Assembly: GCA_903813345.2 (NCBI GenBank)
Contig: CAIIXF020000001.1
Span: 38,285,366-38,349,365, forward strand
Direction: 5' to 3'
Origin: Owenia fusiformis
Lineage: Eukaryota; Annelida; Polychaeta; Sabellida; Oweniidae
Length of the DNA: 64,000 bases
Shown here piece after piece: positions 22,801 through 34,538 of this stretch (its first letter is position 1; every line of letters starts with the position of its first letter). Made by a program: the position numbers and the translations under genes. A model generated the notes under the pieces. That model ran no database searches, was not told the origin of the DNA, and was given only the letters and a program-made list of their open reading frames with translations.

Positions 22801-25800
22801 TGCCTTTTTTCCTTACAACAAGCATAGTTTTATTTTTTGAACAAAAGAAGGAAGACATTAAACCAAATCTTGACGTTTTTAGCTGCAAAATACTTGTTAA
22901 AATTTATCTCCTCTTTCAAAACTATTGTCGGACAACGATGTAGGAAGGATAACCTATCGAAGTTCAAGGTTGTCCGACAATAGTTTTGAAAGAGGAGAAT
23001 TTGAACCTTTATGCATTTTAATAATACAAGTGATTTGGAAGTTAGTATCCAAGACATCTTTGATTGGCATGAACTTTATAATGTCAATGCTAGTCCAGGA
23101 AATGCAATAGTATGCCTCACCACTTCGTCAGGTCCATCTGTGGATGCTTCTGAAGCGTAAAACCAGCCTGCCTTGGACTTATTTGCAAGCACCTTGTTCC
23201 GTTGGTTAGTGAAAGTTAGATCTCTAGATTCTACTTTCTTTTTTATAGGGAACTCATTCCTTACAACAATGTGCTCCTTAAATGTAAAATGACAAAATAA
23301 AATTGTAAATTTTAGACATATTTTACATGTACTCATAATCAGTACCCCTCTTATAGTACTGAAATAAGTGTTATTGTTTTAACCGTTATATGTCTCTGTT
23401 TTAACTACAGGGTGTTCAAAAAAATGCAACCCAAAGAAATCGCTATATCTTAGAAAATACTACTCCAATTATGTTCATATTTTCAGGAAAGAAAGATGAG
23501 ACTGTGTATGTATAGCCCCTGTTGTTATTTAGTTGTAAAACATGATATCTTGGACACTTGCTCAAAACACAGTTGTACTAGCAAAATACGAAAAACGTGA
23601 ATGGAAAATCACTATATCTTGGAAAATACTAATTCAATTATGTTCATTTTTTCAGAAAAAGAAAGAAGAGACTGTGTATGTAAAGCTCCTGTGGTCAGTA
23701 AGTTGTAAAACATGATGCCTTGGACACCTGCTCAAATGACAGTTGTACTAGGAAAATATGAAAACGCAGTCAGAGGTGACTGCCACAGCAATAAAACCAA
23801 ATTAACTTTCTAACCATGGTGTTTTTGCACTTCAGATTTGGCAAAAATTATCCTCATTCAATGTGTGGTGCATTTGTGGAGTTTCATCAAAATCACTCCA
23901 GGGACTTTACAGTCATGGTCAAAATGGCTTCTTAGGTCTCCCCGAATCAGGACGTTTGACTGCGATTTGAAAGCATTTCAACCATAACTGTAAAGTCCCT
24001 GAAGTGATTTTGATTTCACTCTACAGATTATCCATACAGTGAACGAAGATGATTTGTGCCAAATTTTAAGAGCCAAAACACTATGGTTAGGAAGTTATTT
24101 AATTTTTTTGCGGTTGCAGTCACCCCTGACTGCGTTTTTCGTATTTTCCTAGTACAACTGTTTTTTGAGCAGGTGTCCAAGGCATCATGTTTTACAGCTA
24201 ACCATTTACAGGAGCTGTTCTTACACAGTTTCTTCTTTATTTCCTGAAAATATGAACATAATTGAACTAGTATTTTTCAAGATATAGCGATTTCTTCGGG
24301 TTGCGTTTTTTTGAACACCCTGTATGTTTCTCATTTATAGCATGACTATTTGTATGTTGCCAGCTTAACAAACGAAAATGTCATATTTCAAAGGGGTTAT
24401 ATAACTTGTATTGGTGTGTTTGTGTACCTACAGTGTTTACCTTCATTAATGAATTCATCATCTTAACCAAGTTTGGGTTGGACCTGATAGCTCTAGCAAC
24501 CTTTTGTGCTTCATCAAGTTCGTGGCTATTGTTCTCATCTGTATTGCACAACTCTAGGTAGGATGTAAATACAAGTTTAGACTCGACGAATTTTCAACTA
24601 GGAAAATAATGGCCGATATTTTTGGTAACTATTGAACGTGGCCATAGATTTAGATGTTTTACATAGATTCCTGTTCCACCGAAGTAGTTAGCAAAGAACT
24701 GCTATCAACAAGGCAAATACATTATGTAACAATTCTCTATGTTAATTAGGGTCAAAAGTGTAGTCTTCCTACATGTTAGCAAAGTGTTACTTCACACACA
24801 TAGTGTTATCATCAATAACGGTCACATACCTTTAAAGCGTACTTGCTTATCTTTTTTCTTCCCGACTGCAGATTTTGCCCTATTGCTCATCCCAAATGGC
24901 TTACTTACTACCCGGCAAGGGCTAGTTCGTGGACGCAATGATTCATTATTGAGGAACTTGAACATGTTTTCTTGATATGCTTCTCTAGAGCAGTATGAGT
25001 AAAATGAAAAAAACACACTTAAATATGTCATTAACTTTGCTAATTTTTTATACGATCGATTTAAAATGTTTGTAAAATTCGTTTGGAAACAACTATATTT
25101 TATTTTCATTCTTGCATTCTTTCATTTAATTTTGTTTATTGACTTTTTATGGCTTATGTAGACCTAAGACCCGAGTCTCAGGTAAGCTTTCCATTTGCTA
25201 AGTTTATGGAGCGTAATGTATTCTATTCTATTGGCTTACTTTTCATCAACTGGGCGCATGTTTATCGAACTGACGGGTTCTGCGGATTTGTTCTTTCCCA
25301 AAAGTATTTTCCGGATGCGTATTTTCTTTTGCATATCCCATACGGCATGGCCATAGCCATAATTAGCTAAAGTTTCCATTGTTGGATATATATTCCGGTT
25401 TTTGTGAATCAATTCCAAGGCGTGTTCCCTGCCAAGTTTTTGAAACTCTGTCCTAATGATGAAGAATAAAATACAAAGGTAAATATTAAACTTATTCGAC
25501 TTATCAAAACATTCATTATAAACATTCATCGTTTTTGAGTGGTGCTATCATTGCTATTTTTGATATGGTATGTATGGTATGTATGATATGGTATTTTTCT
25601 AAGGATTTCAGGGCAATGAGGAATGACCATTCCTTGAAGGTATTGCTTTCCGAAATTCGCACGAGGTGCGGAGCATTTAGGAAACAATGCCTGGAAAGAA
25701 TGGTCATTACACAATACATGGAGTCTTGGGCTTAAATTCTATTCACACATTGCAAAATAGTTTCTACAAAATCATCTTAAAGATACAAAAATCGTTGTTG

Positions 25801-28800
25801 AGTGGTATTATCATCACTATTTTGATATATTAGGCCTAGTTTTTTACTTATAACACAAGCACACCTGTGAAGTTTGAAGCAAGTAAGTGGCGTCTGGCTG
25901 AGGTGACTGCAAATGCTTTTGCAATCCTTTTCCAACAAACATTCTTCGCCAAAGAAATCACCTAAAATCGATGCGATGTAATTCAATAGTAAATGATTTG
26001 CTTTCTGACTAAAATGGTGGAATTGTTGCAAATAAATATCTTGTAACCTAGAGAACGGAGTCTTCGGGCGTTCGTTGGCTCATTTTGTTATTAAATTATT
26101 TTTGCAATTACCTTCTTTCAATTGCTGAAGATTCAATATGCAGTCTTTGCCTATCTCTGGTACTTCTACAGTACTATAACACTGAGTTGTTCCTACAAAC
26201 AAAGAGACTTAATCACATACACTCTTAAAAAATATTACTTGGATTTCCTTATATTGAGAACTTGTACTACTCATTTTAAGTAAAAAATTACTTAAATAAT
26301 CTTGAACTACTGAATAATTTTTAAGTAATTCAAAGTAATTACAAGTAATTATAAGTAATTTAAAACAATGATATATATATTAATTAAAAAAATCAAAATG
26401 ACTTCACAGGCACTCTGAATTTATGGTGAATTTACTAATGCAAGGAGAGAAATTGAAATACTTACTGTAGTAATTGTAATACTCATTTACATAATTAAGC
26501 AATTAAAAAACTCAAAATGACAATATAAGTAAAACCTAAGTAAAATGAAGTAAAACTAAGTATTTAACTTTAAGTAATTTTTATACTTGGGAAATACTTA
26601 AGTAATTCATTTTTTAGAGTGTATTCTTTCTCTTTACCAATTTTTCACCAATACCATCAGAGAAACCTGAGACTAACATGAGATTACATGCACATTTATT
26701 TTGATTCACAAATGACGATTATAAAACTATGATACTTACACAGCATGTTCATTAATTTTTACATTATATCAATTGAGGTGACCATAGGCCTAGAAACATG
26801 GCAATTTGGCGTATTTGGCAGGATTTTAAGAATCTGATGTAAGAAAAGTCAAAGGACCTAAAGATGAATACATATGTTAATGGCAATGAATTCAACCAAT
26901 TTCTGGATAGGGTTCGATGTGTAGAAAATAGAGGTGCATGGAAAAATGGTGAAAACCTTTTTGTTTCAAGTTGAATGCGAAAAAGATTAACTTCTTGACG
27001 TATTTCTGAGGTCATATCCTTCTCATTTTGACGTAATGAAAGCTGCTAAAGGAGGGTACAGTAACTAAAAAGGACATCACGAAAATATAGGTGAATTTCA
27101 TCCAAAATACTTGACAGTTGATGAGTTAACATAACGTTGGGTGATCTTTCCAATGGTATATCACACTAGTTACCATCTACTAAGGTTTTAGCTGTAGCAG
27201 GGGGGACGGGACTTACTTGACACCCTGTATAATCAGCATGTCTTTCATTTTGAATGTTGTAGAATTTATGATAATTATAGCTTGTGATGTCATGATTTCG
27301 ATGTCAAATATGTCAAACTTTATCAGGAATAATAGCCCTCAATCTATAAAACGTCCATACTTTACATAATTATTCATGCTATCCTTAGACTTTAGCTACC
27401 ATCCATAAGTTATTTTATTCTCAATTTGATGTTAAACAAGTTTATCTGGCACTGAAACCCTGATTTTCGGATTTTTCCAGAATTTTTAATAATATGATGG
27501 TGAGATATGATTAAAATGATGATTGTTTCGTGAAAGAAAATAAATTTTATATAAAATGGTAGACATTCAAAATTATTTACAATTTCAATAGGCATGCGCC
27601 ACATTTCTTGCGTCAAGAGAAAAGTAACGAAATACGAATCATTTTAATCTGATACATCCACATATATTAAAACTTTATATTGATTTATTGTCATGACATT
27701 TGGTTCATAAATTCTCCTTCAAATAGAAGATATGCGAGTGCCCCATTTTTATTTGCCCACCCTGTAGTATAGAAATAAAGTGCCAATCTTCTGTTTGGGC
27801 AAAGTAAACAAGATCCAGCATGGGTATATATCTTTAATGAAATGACTAAAAGTGGTACCTGATACCAAGAAGAAGACGTACTCACACAGGTCACCCTGCT
27901 CCAACACCAGCTTATTGGGAGGAAATACCTGAATGTAAAAGGTTTAGAGGTTATTTCAGATATTAGTATATACATTTACATGACAAACGCCATGAGAAAT
28001 ACATGAAGACAATTTGATACTATTAATTTTCAAATTGCAATTACCTTCCGTTGCATCCCTGGAATGAGTTTTTCCTTTTCTTCTTTGGACAATGTGTTCA
28101 AAATGGTATTGTGACGATTTAGAAAAAATATCTTGTCTTTGCATAGTTCTTCATTAATTTTCTCAATGGCGTCGTGGAATCTCTTCCTACAATCAATTTA
28201 TTTTTAAGATTAAGCAAAGGACACTGAATTGAACGCATGTTTCTCTTAAACCAGTCATCAAAAAATTCTGAAAATTTTACACTTATAAATCCTCTTTTGA
28301 ATGAAAAAATATATATACTAGTATATCATAAAAGAATCAAAAATGAAGGCAGAGAAAGTATTCCACATCTTCAGGGAATGAAGTATCTAGTACATATATG
28401 AATACGAGGGTATATCATAAAGTTCTCATAATATCTCTCTAACTTTTTTATTTTTCAATATATTCTAATGAAATTTTCATGAAATCTGCAGTATAGAACA
28501 CTCTATTAATCTATCAAAAAATATTTGGTATTACAGAAATATTAGATAAGTAATGGTTACCATAGTAACCGGAAATCAAGGCACCCGGGGCAAATAAAAA
28601 TAATTGAGAAAATGAGCTTAATTAACCATGTTTACATACATAATAAACTCTTATAAATTATCAAACACATTAAAATGTTATCTTGAATATGTTGTTAAAT
28701 GCTTTTACTATAAAATAAATTGATCATGTGAATTGTGTGATGTCATAGGGGATGCTTACATGCTTCATTAGATGTGATACCAGACTCTGAGAATCAAAGC

Positions 28801-31800
28801 TAATGATCAGAGATGACTGAATAAGATCATGCATAGATGCAAAGATCATCAGAAAAATAAAATTCATACCTACAAAAAGTCTAGATAAGCTCAAAAAGTC
28901 CTTTTGCTTATACTAAAGATTATCTAAAACAAATATGTTGCAAAGATATCAAAACAGTCAAGAACACATGATATTTAACAATTTAATGTGTTTCATGGCT
29001 TATTTGATAACTTATTATGCATTTAAACATGGTTAGTTGGGGCTATTCTTGCACAATTTTTATTTGCCCCGGGTGCCTTGATTTCCGGTTACTATGGCAA
29101 CCATTTCTTAAATGATATTTCCGTTATACCAAATATTTATTGATATATTAATACAGCATTCTATACTACACATTCTGTGAAAAATTCATCAGAATATATT
29201 GAAAAATAAAAAATAAGAGAGATATTGTGAGAACTTTATGATATACTCTCGTATCTTATATTGTTTTAGAAAACACATCAAGACACTTCTTATGTTCTCG
29301 GTATCATATGTTCGGAATGAAATGAACATCTATCCGAACCTCATTGGAACAAAATGACATATGCACAACGTGTTAAGGTCTCTCAATATTGTAACTGTAC
29401 AAAGGAAAGTTTGGTTCATTTAAAAAAAAGTATCTTGGTAATGAAAATAAAAGGTTGACTTTAATTTTCATCTATTTTTGGGGTTTTTGTTTGAATTTCT
29501 TGTAACATGAACCAAACTCCTTTGTCTTACTATAATATTGAGAGGTCTAAGAAAATGTTGTATGTGCTATTTTGTTCGAACAAAGTTCGGAAAGATCTTT
29601 AATTCATTTTCAAGAATTGGTAGAAACAATTGCACTAAAAAACAAAAATTGTTCACAAAAACAATAATATAAATCATTTTTGCATCAAATTGTCAATCAG
29701 TGACTATTATATAAAGGACCAATAGATCGATACCGATCCTTTGTTGAAAAATTATTAACAAAATACTAGTACAGTTTGAAATGCTTAGAATGCACAGTAT
29801 ATAATGTAATTTTTTTTGAGACTCGCTTCGCTCGCAGTGATGCAAACCTCAAATATCGCACCCCTTGACAATTGCTGGATACGCCCCTGATATTAATACT
29901 ATATGGTTCGTGTATCTATCTTGCTATACGGACCTATCTATCCTGAGGAATTCGCAATCCTCTTTTGTATAGATCGTAGCTGGCGGGGAGTGATCGTGTC
30001 GTCCCAACAAATCTGGTTGCACCAAGCCCAAATATTCACCTAAAAGACGTAGCAATGTACAAAGTACAATGGAAATAATAACACTTATCTCTAAATATAG
30101 CCTTGCACAAGTCGGTTCTTTTTACTTAATAAGATAATATCTGATCTTGAATTATTACTAGAAATCAAGATAAGTAAAAGAGACCGACTTGCGCAAGGCT
30201 GACTCTAAATATGAAATGTGTACTTTATGAAAAGAAATCATGTGTAACAAGTATTATATGGTTAAAAATCGTATCATTTGAGTCTTTTGTATTGTTGGAA
30301 TTCGTTGCGAATATTACAATTTGAAAGCTTTGAAACTACTTGAAGGGAATAACCAAAAACAAAATTGAAGAATGCAACTGTTAAAAAAGGAACAAACACT
30401 TAATATCAAAAACATGGATATGGCATACAGAAAAATAGTGTCTGTCCCCTTAAGAATCATAATAGCAATCAAACGAATGTAAAGTGTACCATGACAGGGA
30501 GATGATGACATTTCTTTCCAAATCAATACAATTACTTTCATTAATTAGCAATGGTACATTTCTCGATCCAATATATATTACATTAAATAAACAATGCAAA
30601 AAACCATTTAACAAATGCGTAGGAAATGCTGATAGACACGGTTTACAATAGTTCATATAAAATAACGAGGATCAACTGTATTGATTAATGACAACTTAAT
30701 AGTGAGATGTTGTTGGTTTGTTTCGCAAGAATTGCACGTAATAATCAGTTTAACATTAACGTAATCTTATATTGCTGGGTTTTCTGATGGATGTGCCTTG
30801 TCTTGTTCGCAATAAGCACAATCGCAGCTTGAATAACAAAAGGCAGGAAGCCGAGAACAACTATTGTGAGATAGAGTATCGATATTATTTAAGGATGCTG
30901 GTTGTTGCTTTCAAGATTGTATCAGTTTTCTGCAAGCACCAGGGCTTTTTGGGACAATCAGTTATCAACAAAACATTAAAAATATTGGTCGTGAGAAAAA
31001 GTCATCCTTGAGTTTACAGGTCATTAACAAAATATACATGAGTCAGAGCACAGGAAAAGATTTTCAATAATCTGATTTTTTGTTTGTAATTAGGACAAAG
31101 ACACCTTTTAAAGAGCCATGGCTTGTGTCTTACAATTTTTTCCTTGCAGATGTAGACCAAAAAGGCGGATTTGCATTTAGCACAATTTTCTTCTTAATCT
31201 AAGGCACATTTTTGGCTCTGTAGCACAATTTCAATATATGTGATAAGACTGGTTTTCCTGTGGCGAGGCTCATTGAATGTTGGCTGGTGCAGCTAATGTT
31301 AATGAAATCTTTCTACACATTTCTCTTAATATCAAATGCAAACTAATAATATCAAAACATATTAAAACATGTTAACACGGGGTACCATCGAATAATTTTG
31401 GCAACGTACCGGAGAACGACATTTTACTAAGAAATGGCAATAATTTAGCACAATATATTTTTTAACTAGAGTTCTATTTTGATTTTGACAAAAGTAAGTA
31501 TTCCATGCAATAACTATTTCATTCATGAGTTTGTAGGAATTCTGTTGGAACCCAGTTCTGATCAAATACGAAGTTATTGAAATCGGGGCAGACGGACTTT
31601 ACTCCGAAAGATGGTTTTTCGATTATAACTTTTCACAACATTTAAGTATAGACTTTTGAAAAAAGTACAGAATAGTCCTTATACTTTTGAATAATTCTGT
31701 TATTTCTGATTCACACGACTCTGATTTGTTTAATTAAAAAAAAAGTTTTAAAAATATTACTTAGGAACGTAACCGGAGCAGATCAGTTGAATTATTTAAT

Positions 31801-33370
31801 CAAAAAAATTAAAATATATGATTTAAAGCACATATACTAATTTAAAAACATACGGGATTGTTTGAATGCGTATTTATTAATATATATGCTTTAAATCATA
31901 TATTTTATTTTTTTAAATTATATAATTCAACTGATCTGCTCCGGTTACGTTCCCAGCTCCGGTTACGTTCCTAAGTAATATTTTTAAAACTTTTTTTTTA
32001 ATTAAACAAATCAGAGTCGTGTGAATCAGAAATAACAGAATTATTCAATAGTATAAGGACTATTCTGTACTTCTTTCAAAAGTCTATACTTAAATGTTGT
32101 AAAAAGTTATAATCGAAAAACCATCTTTCGGAGTAAAGTCCGACTGCGCCGATTTTAATAACTTCGTACTTGATCAGAACTGGGTTCCAACAGAATTCCT
32201 ACAAACTCATGAATGAAATACCCATTGCATGGAATACTTACTTTTGTCAAAATCAAAGTAGAACTCTAGTTAAAAAATATATTGTGCTAAATTATTGCCA
32301 TTTCTTAGTAAAATGTCGTTCTCCGGTACGTTGCCAAAATTATTCGATGGTACCCCGTGGTTAAGTGGTAGAGTAGGTCACTACTGGTGCACCATTTGGG
32401 TTGATATTACCGATTTTACATTTTAGAAATGTATGGTTTGATTTATTGTAAAATGCAGAGTTGTGTTGTCATCATTTCTACCCCTTTTTATTATAAAGAG
32501 GTATTACCATTTCTGGTCTTAGTTTACATTGCCCCCCATCCTTTTTTCACATCCCTTGTTTTCATTAACACCTCTCTCAAATACGATCTTGAACATCAAC
32601 GCCATCGACAACCTTTTGGAGGCGTTTATGTATTGTATAATATGGACATTATTAATAATGATGCGCATTCCGATGCGCCAATATATCTTTAATATATGTT
32701 TTTGTACCATATATCAAACCCACAAAGATTTACCTGACGTATGTGTATATATTATATTTGGTTCATAAAAATGCACTGCATTTGAAGTTGTAGATGATAC
32801 ATCGTATGTTGCCTCAACTGATCCGTGGACTATGTAGTAACAAGACAACATATCTTCATGCGTCCTTTTTGTTATGTATTGGAATGCCTTGATCTTTTCA
32901 TAAGTGATAACGTAACTAAGTATTTCTTTGACGTGGTCAAGATCTTTATGAATAAGTTTTAAACCATCAACAACGCCTCTCATTGTCCCTACAATATGTT
33001 TACTTATTGGACGGTCATCCGACTCATTGAGCAAAATCTCCGCGTTTTGTTCCATAATTTTTCTTGCGGCTCCAGTGATGATTACCGCTCCCCTCGACGA
33101 AAATAGCCTCTTGTTAAAGACAGGAGGTAACTCTCCATGTTGATTGGTTTTCTCCTCATGTTTGGCTAAAGACTGCTCTCTCTCCCTTGTTTTTTGAGTT
33201 TCTTCATTGAACTTTTTGCGATCTTGTAATTTTCTGATTAAATTGAACATGTTTTCTGATTTGATGTTTCCTGTTGTTTCCGAATTTAGGATATTTGTAA
33301 CGTTGTTGGAAAATTCTCCATTCTTAGTTGATTTGGGTTTGCCTTGATTGGTCGATTTAAACGATATCAT
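19824..33370 (-). CDS. Protein with two tandem cyclic-nucleotide-binding folds, 883 residues, 15 exons
   Basis: Minus-strand exons in order: 33370-32734, 30039-29934, 28186-28045, 27928-27859, 26192-26112, 25961-25865, 25452-25240, 24984-24830, 24553-24441, 23276-23121, 22666-22539, 21952-21703, 20611-20483, 20318-20237, 20116-19824. All join in phase through GT-AG introns (884 codons with stop). Residues 41-80 are a charged helix. Fold A (about 150-250) shows SCYYIVHGSVEATYDV, then SGEYLGLV and CEFLRIDR. Fold B (about 296-390) shows FPPNKLVLEQGDLCEYVFFL, then GDFFGEECLLEKDCKSIC. These are the beta-roll and phosphate-binding cassette of CAP/PKA-type domains. Both lack the usual Arg-Ala pair of the cassette, so nucleotide binding is doubtful or altered. 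Residues about 655-700 look coiled-coil. The last 100 residues are Ser/Thr/Arg-rich. It resembles CNBD2-type sperm proteins in layout, but I cannot name the orthologue with certainty. The first ATG follows an in-frame TGA at 33413-33415. Confidence 0.85.
21058..21130 (+). repeat. Dispersed short repeat, copy 1
   Basis: AAGGAGGATTGGCTCCCAGA and the following 50 bp resemble, in inverse orientation, the sequence at about 46190-46260 (TCTGGGAGCAAATCCTCCTT). Both continue with a related CGATATT.T..AAAACAA stretch. The copy lies in an intron of the minus-strand gene. Its nature is unknown. Confidence 0.4.
21493..21631. repeat. Palindrome with CCTACGG core (intronic)
   Basis: The left arm ATCCTATAGTCGGTTCAGG then ATATTGGGATTATCC pairs with GGATAATCCCAATAT then CCTGAACCTCATATAGGAT. 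Inner words GGCCAATATAATATAT and CAGATATATTATATTGGCC also pair. The turn reads CCTCGGGACCTACGGCCCTC. Confidence 0.75.
22079..22163. mobile_element. Mini-MITE, 85 bp, 9-bp TSD (copy 1)
   Basis: It starts TACCCTGCGTTCAGAGTC and ends GCAAAGGGTA, with 6-bp TIRs. The flanks are ATGGAAAAC (22070-22078) and ATTGAAAAC (22164-22172), a 9-bp duplication with one mismatch. An internal GCGAATGCGAATGC doubling makes it slightly longer than its relatives at 45901-45976 and 53818-53894. It is intronic in the cyclic-nucleotide-binding gene. Confidence 0.8.
22907..22998. repeat. Perfect 30-bp hairpin (intronic)
   Basis: The arms 22907-22936 and 22969-22998 are exact reverse complements (TCTCCTCTTTC...GGACAAC), with a 32-nt loop. 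Exact arms imply recent origin or active homogenisation. No TSD was seen. Confidence 0.85.
23408..24322. mobile_element. Tc1/mariner-type MITE, TA TSD, CAGGGTGTTCAAAA ends
   Basis: The left TA|CAGGGTGTTCAAAAAAAT and the right TTTTTTTGAACACCCTG|TA are mirror ends with TA on both sides (23406-23407 and 24323-24324). The arms extend for roughly 400 bp and include GTTGTACTA and AGGGACTTTACAG with their inverses. No transposase is present. It lies between exons 9 and 10 of the cyclic-nucleotide-binding gene. Confidence 0.8.
26220..26621. mobile_element. Foldback MITE of AAGTAATT words, TA flanks
   Basis: The ends CACTCTTAAAAAATA and TTTTTTAGAGTG are mirrored, each beside TA (26218-26219 and 26622-26623). 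The body is dominated by TTAAGTAATT-like words and their complements, so it is largely self-complementary. It is intronic, just upstream of exon 5 of the minus-strand gene. Confidence 0.7.
28216..29743. mobile_element. Dispersed long-hairpin repeat X, copy interrupted by another element
   Basis: The ends are related to those of the copies at 37509-38955 and 44176-44900: AAAGG, then TTTCTCTTAAACCAGTC at the left, and GATCGATACCGATCCTTT at the right. The interior landmarks GGTCTCTCAATATTGTAA and ATAATATTGAGAGGTCTAAG form the inner hairpin. A TA-flanked element (28405-29251) has inserted into the left half. Confidence 0.65.
28405..29251. mobile_element. Foldback TA-type element with CGAGGGTATATCATAAAG ends
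   Basis: The ends CGAGGGTATATCATAAAG and CTTTATGATATACTCTCG are mirrored and directly flanked by TA (28403-28404 and 29252-29253). The arms are about 400 bp and cover most of the element (for example GGCACCCGGGGCAAATAAAA against its inverse near 29058). CGAGGG ends plus a TA target fit a Tc1/mariner MITE. It is nested in repeat X within intron 2 of the minus-strand gene. Confidence 0.75.
30099..30200. repeat. Imperfect hairpin, about 28-bp arms (intronic)
   Basis: AGCCTTGCACAAGTCGGT at the left pairs with ACCGACTTGCGCAAGGCT at the right. A second stretch, TTTTTACTTA against TAAGTAAAAG, extends the stem. It lies 60 bp upstream of the second coding exon on the minus strand. Confidence 0.7.
31376..32359. 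mobile_element. Long foldback element, CACGGGGTACC ends, 5-bp GTTAA TSD
   Basis: GTTAA lies outside both ends (31371-31375 and 32360-32364). The ends are CACGGGGTACCATCGAATAA and its inverse. The arms are about 480 bp and nearly identical; they carry mirrored 64-67-codon frames that are by-products of the palindrome. The loop near 31850-31880 is short. If the target is only TTAA, a piggyBac-type origin is possible. If it is 5 bp, CAC termini recall Transib. It sits in intron 1 of the cyclic-nucleotide-binding gene. Confidence 0.8.
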
Positions 33371-33902
33371 TTTCCTGAATTGCTTTTTAAAAACCGACGC
33401 TTGTTGGATCGATCATCCGTTGGAGCTAGGATGTGCTACTTAGTTGCTTAGTAGCAGAGCCCCCAGACTCATTAATTAATGAGATTATTGTTATTTATAC
33501 CCATGAGCGCCCCAAGATATCATATGTGTCTCCGTCGTACTATTCTTTAAGTGAAGTGTGGAAACAACAGCCCATCGATAAAAATATACAATATATCCCA
33601 GGTTGCCAACGCTGGCAATGATTTTTGATGCACAATGTCTCGAAGCATGCAAAGATTCGATACATTCATCAATATTCTATGATGTTATCCCGCTTTCTTT
33701 ATATGTTTCTTACCTCTGGGATTACATGACGTCCCTGTAAACAAACCAACTCTGATATCGATCAGGAAGATGAGTGGTATAAGAACTTGAGTTAAAACTT
33801 GGAATGTCATGTTGAGTCATCAACAATGAAGTGTCGCCATTTATCCAATGTCTACCATCATTAGGGAAATAGATACCATTGATTATATTGACCTTCGATG
33901 TA
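33371..33902. promoter_or_regulatory. Upstream region of the cyclic-nucleotide-binding gene
   Basis: About 530 bp lie between the start codon (minus strand) and the MITE at 33903. No TATA box, CCAAT box or CpG cluster is convincing. The promoter and 5' UTR must lie here or beyond the MITE. Confidence 0.3.
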
Positions 33903-34533
33903 TGTTACGCGGTAAACACGATACAAAAATATGTCATATTCCGCAACGAATATGGCATATTCACTTGCGGTGTATGACAGATTCACCTGCGGTATATGGC
34001 ATACACACTAACCAATGAGAACGTGATACGGAAGTACGCAATTGTCAATTGCATCGATCGAATGAACAAGTAAAACGTTATAAATTATTAGAATGATAAC
34101 TGAATCAACAGTACTGTGTATCGAATATATTAATTTAGCAGAAGTATCAGTCACCAATCTCGCGTAATAAACTTACTCAATCAATCCAGGATTCATATAT
34201 TAGTACTCGACGCACTAACTATATTGGTAATCCAGCGTAGTTTTACATTAAGAGTCGATTCTCGCAACCAATCAAATCAAGGCTTTCTGTATCACGTTTT
34301 CACCTGCGATATATGTCATATTCACCTGCGGTATATGGCATATTCCGCAAGTGAGTATGACATATTCCGCAAGTGAGTATCGGGTATTCACTGAAATCAA
34401 TGTATCGCATATTCACTGCGGAATATGGCATACTCGCCTGCGGAATATGCCATATACCGCAGGTGAGTATGGCATATTCACCCGTATCACAAATACCGCG
34501 CAACCATGGATGTATGCCATATACCGCGTAACA
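33903..34533. mobile_element. MITE, TGTTACGCGGTA ends, 5-bp TSD (copy 1)
   Basis: ATGTA flanks both ends (33898-33902 and 34534-34538). The TIR TGTTACGCGGTA is mirrored by TACCGCGTAACA. Near each end, about 20-bp units of the type GCGGTATATGGCATATTC alternate in direct and inverted orientation. The core (ACTGTGTATCGAATATATTA and onward) is shared with the 590-bp copy at 57614-58203. No coding capacity. Confidence 0.85.
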
Positions 34534-34538
34534 ATGTA

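Noticed and set aside
27200-27770. Two CACCCTGTA ends (about 27220-27232 and 27760-27768) as one TA-MITE
   Set aside because: Both have the same orientation and their inner sequences do not mirror each other. At most they are two separate element ends.
31362-32364. Two mirrored 64-67-codon frames
   Set aside because: They are the two arms of one near-perfect foldback element, with no coding signature.
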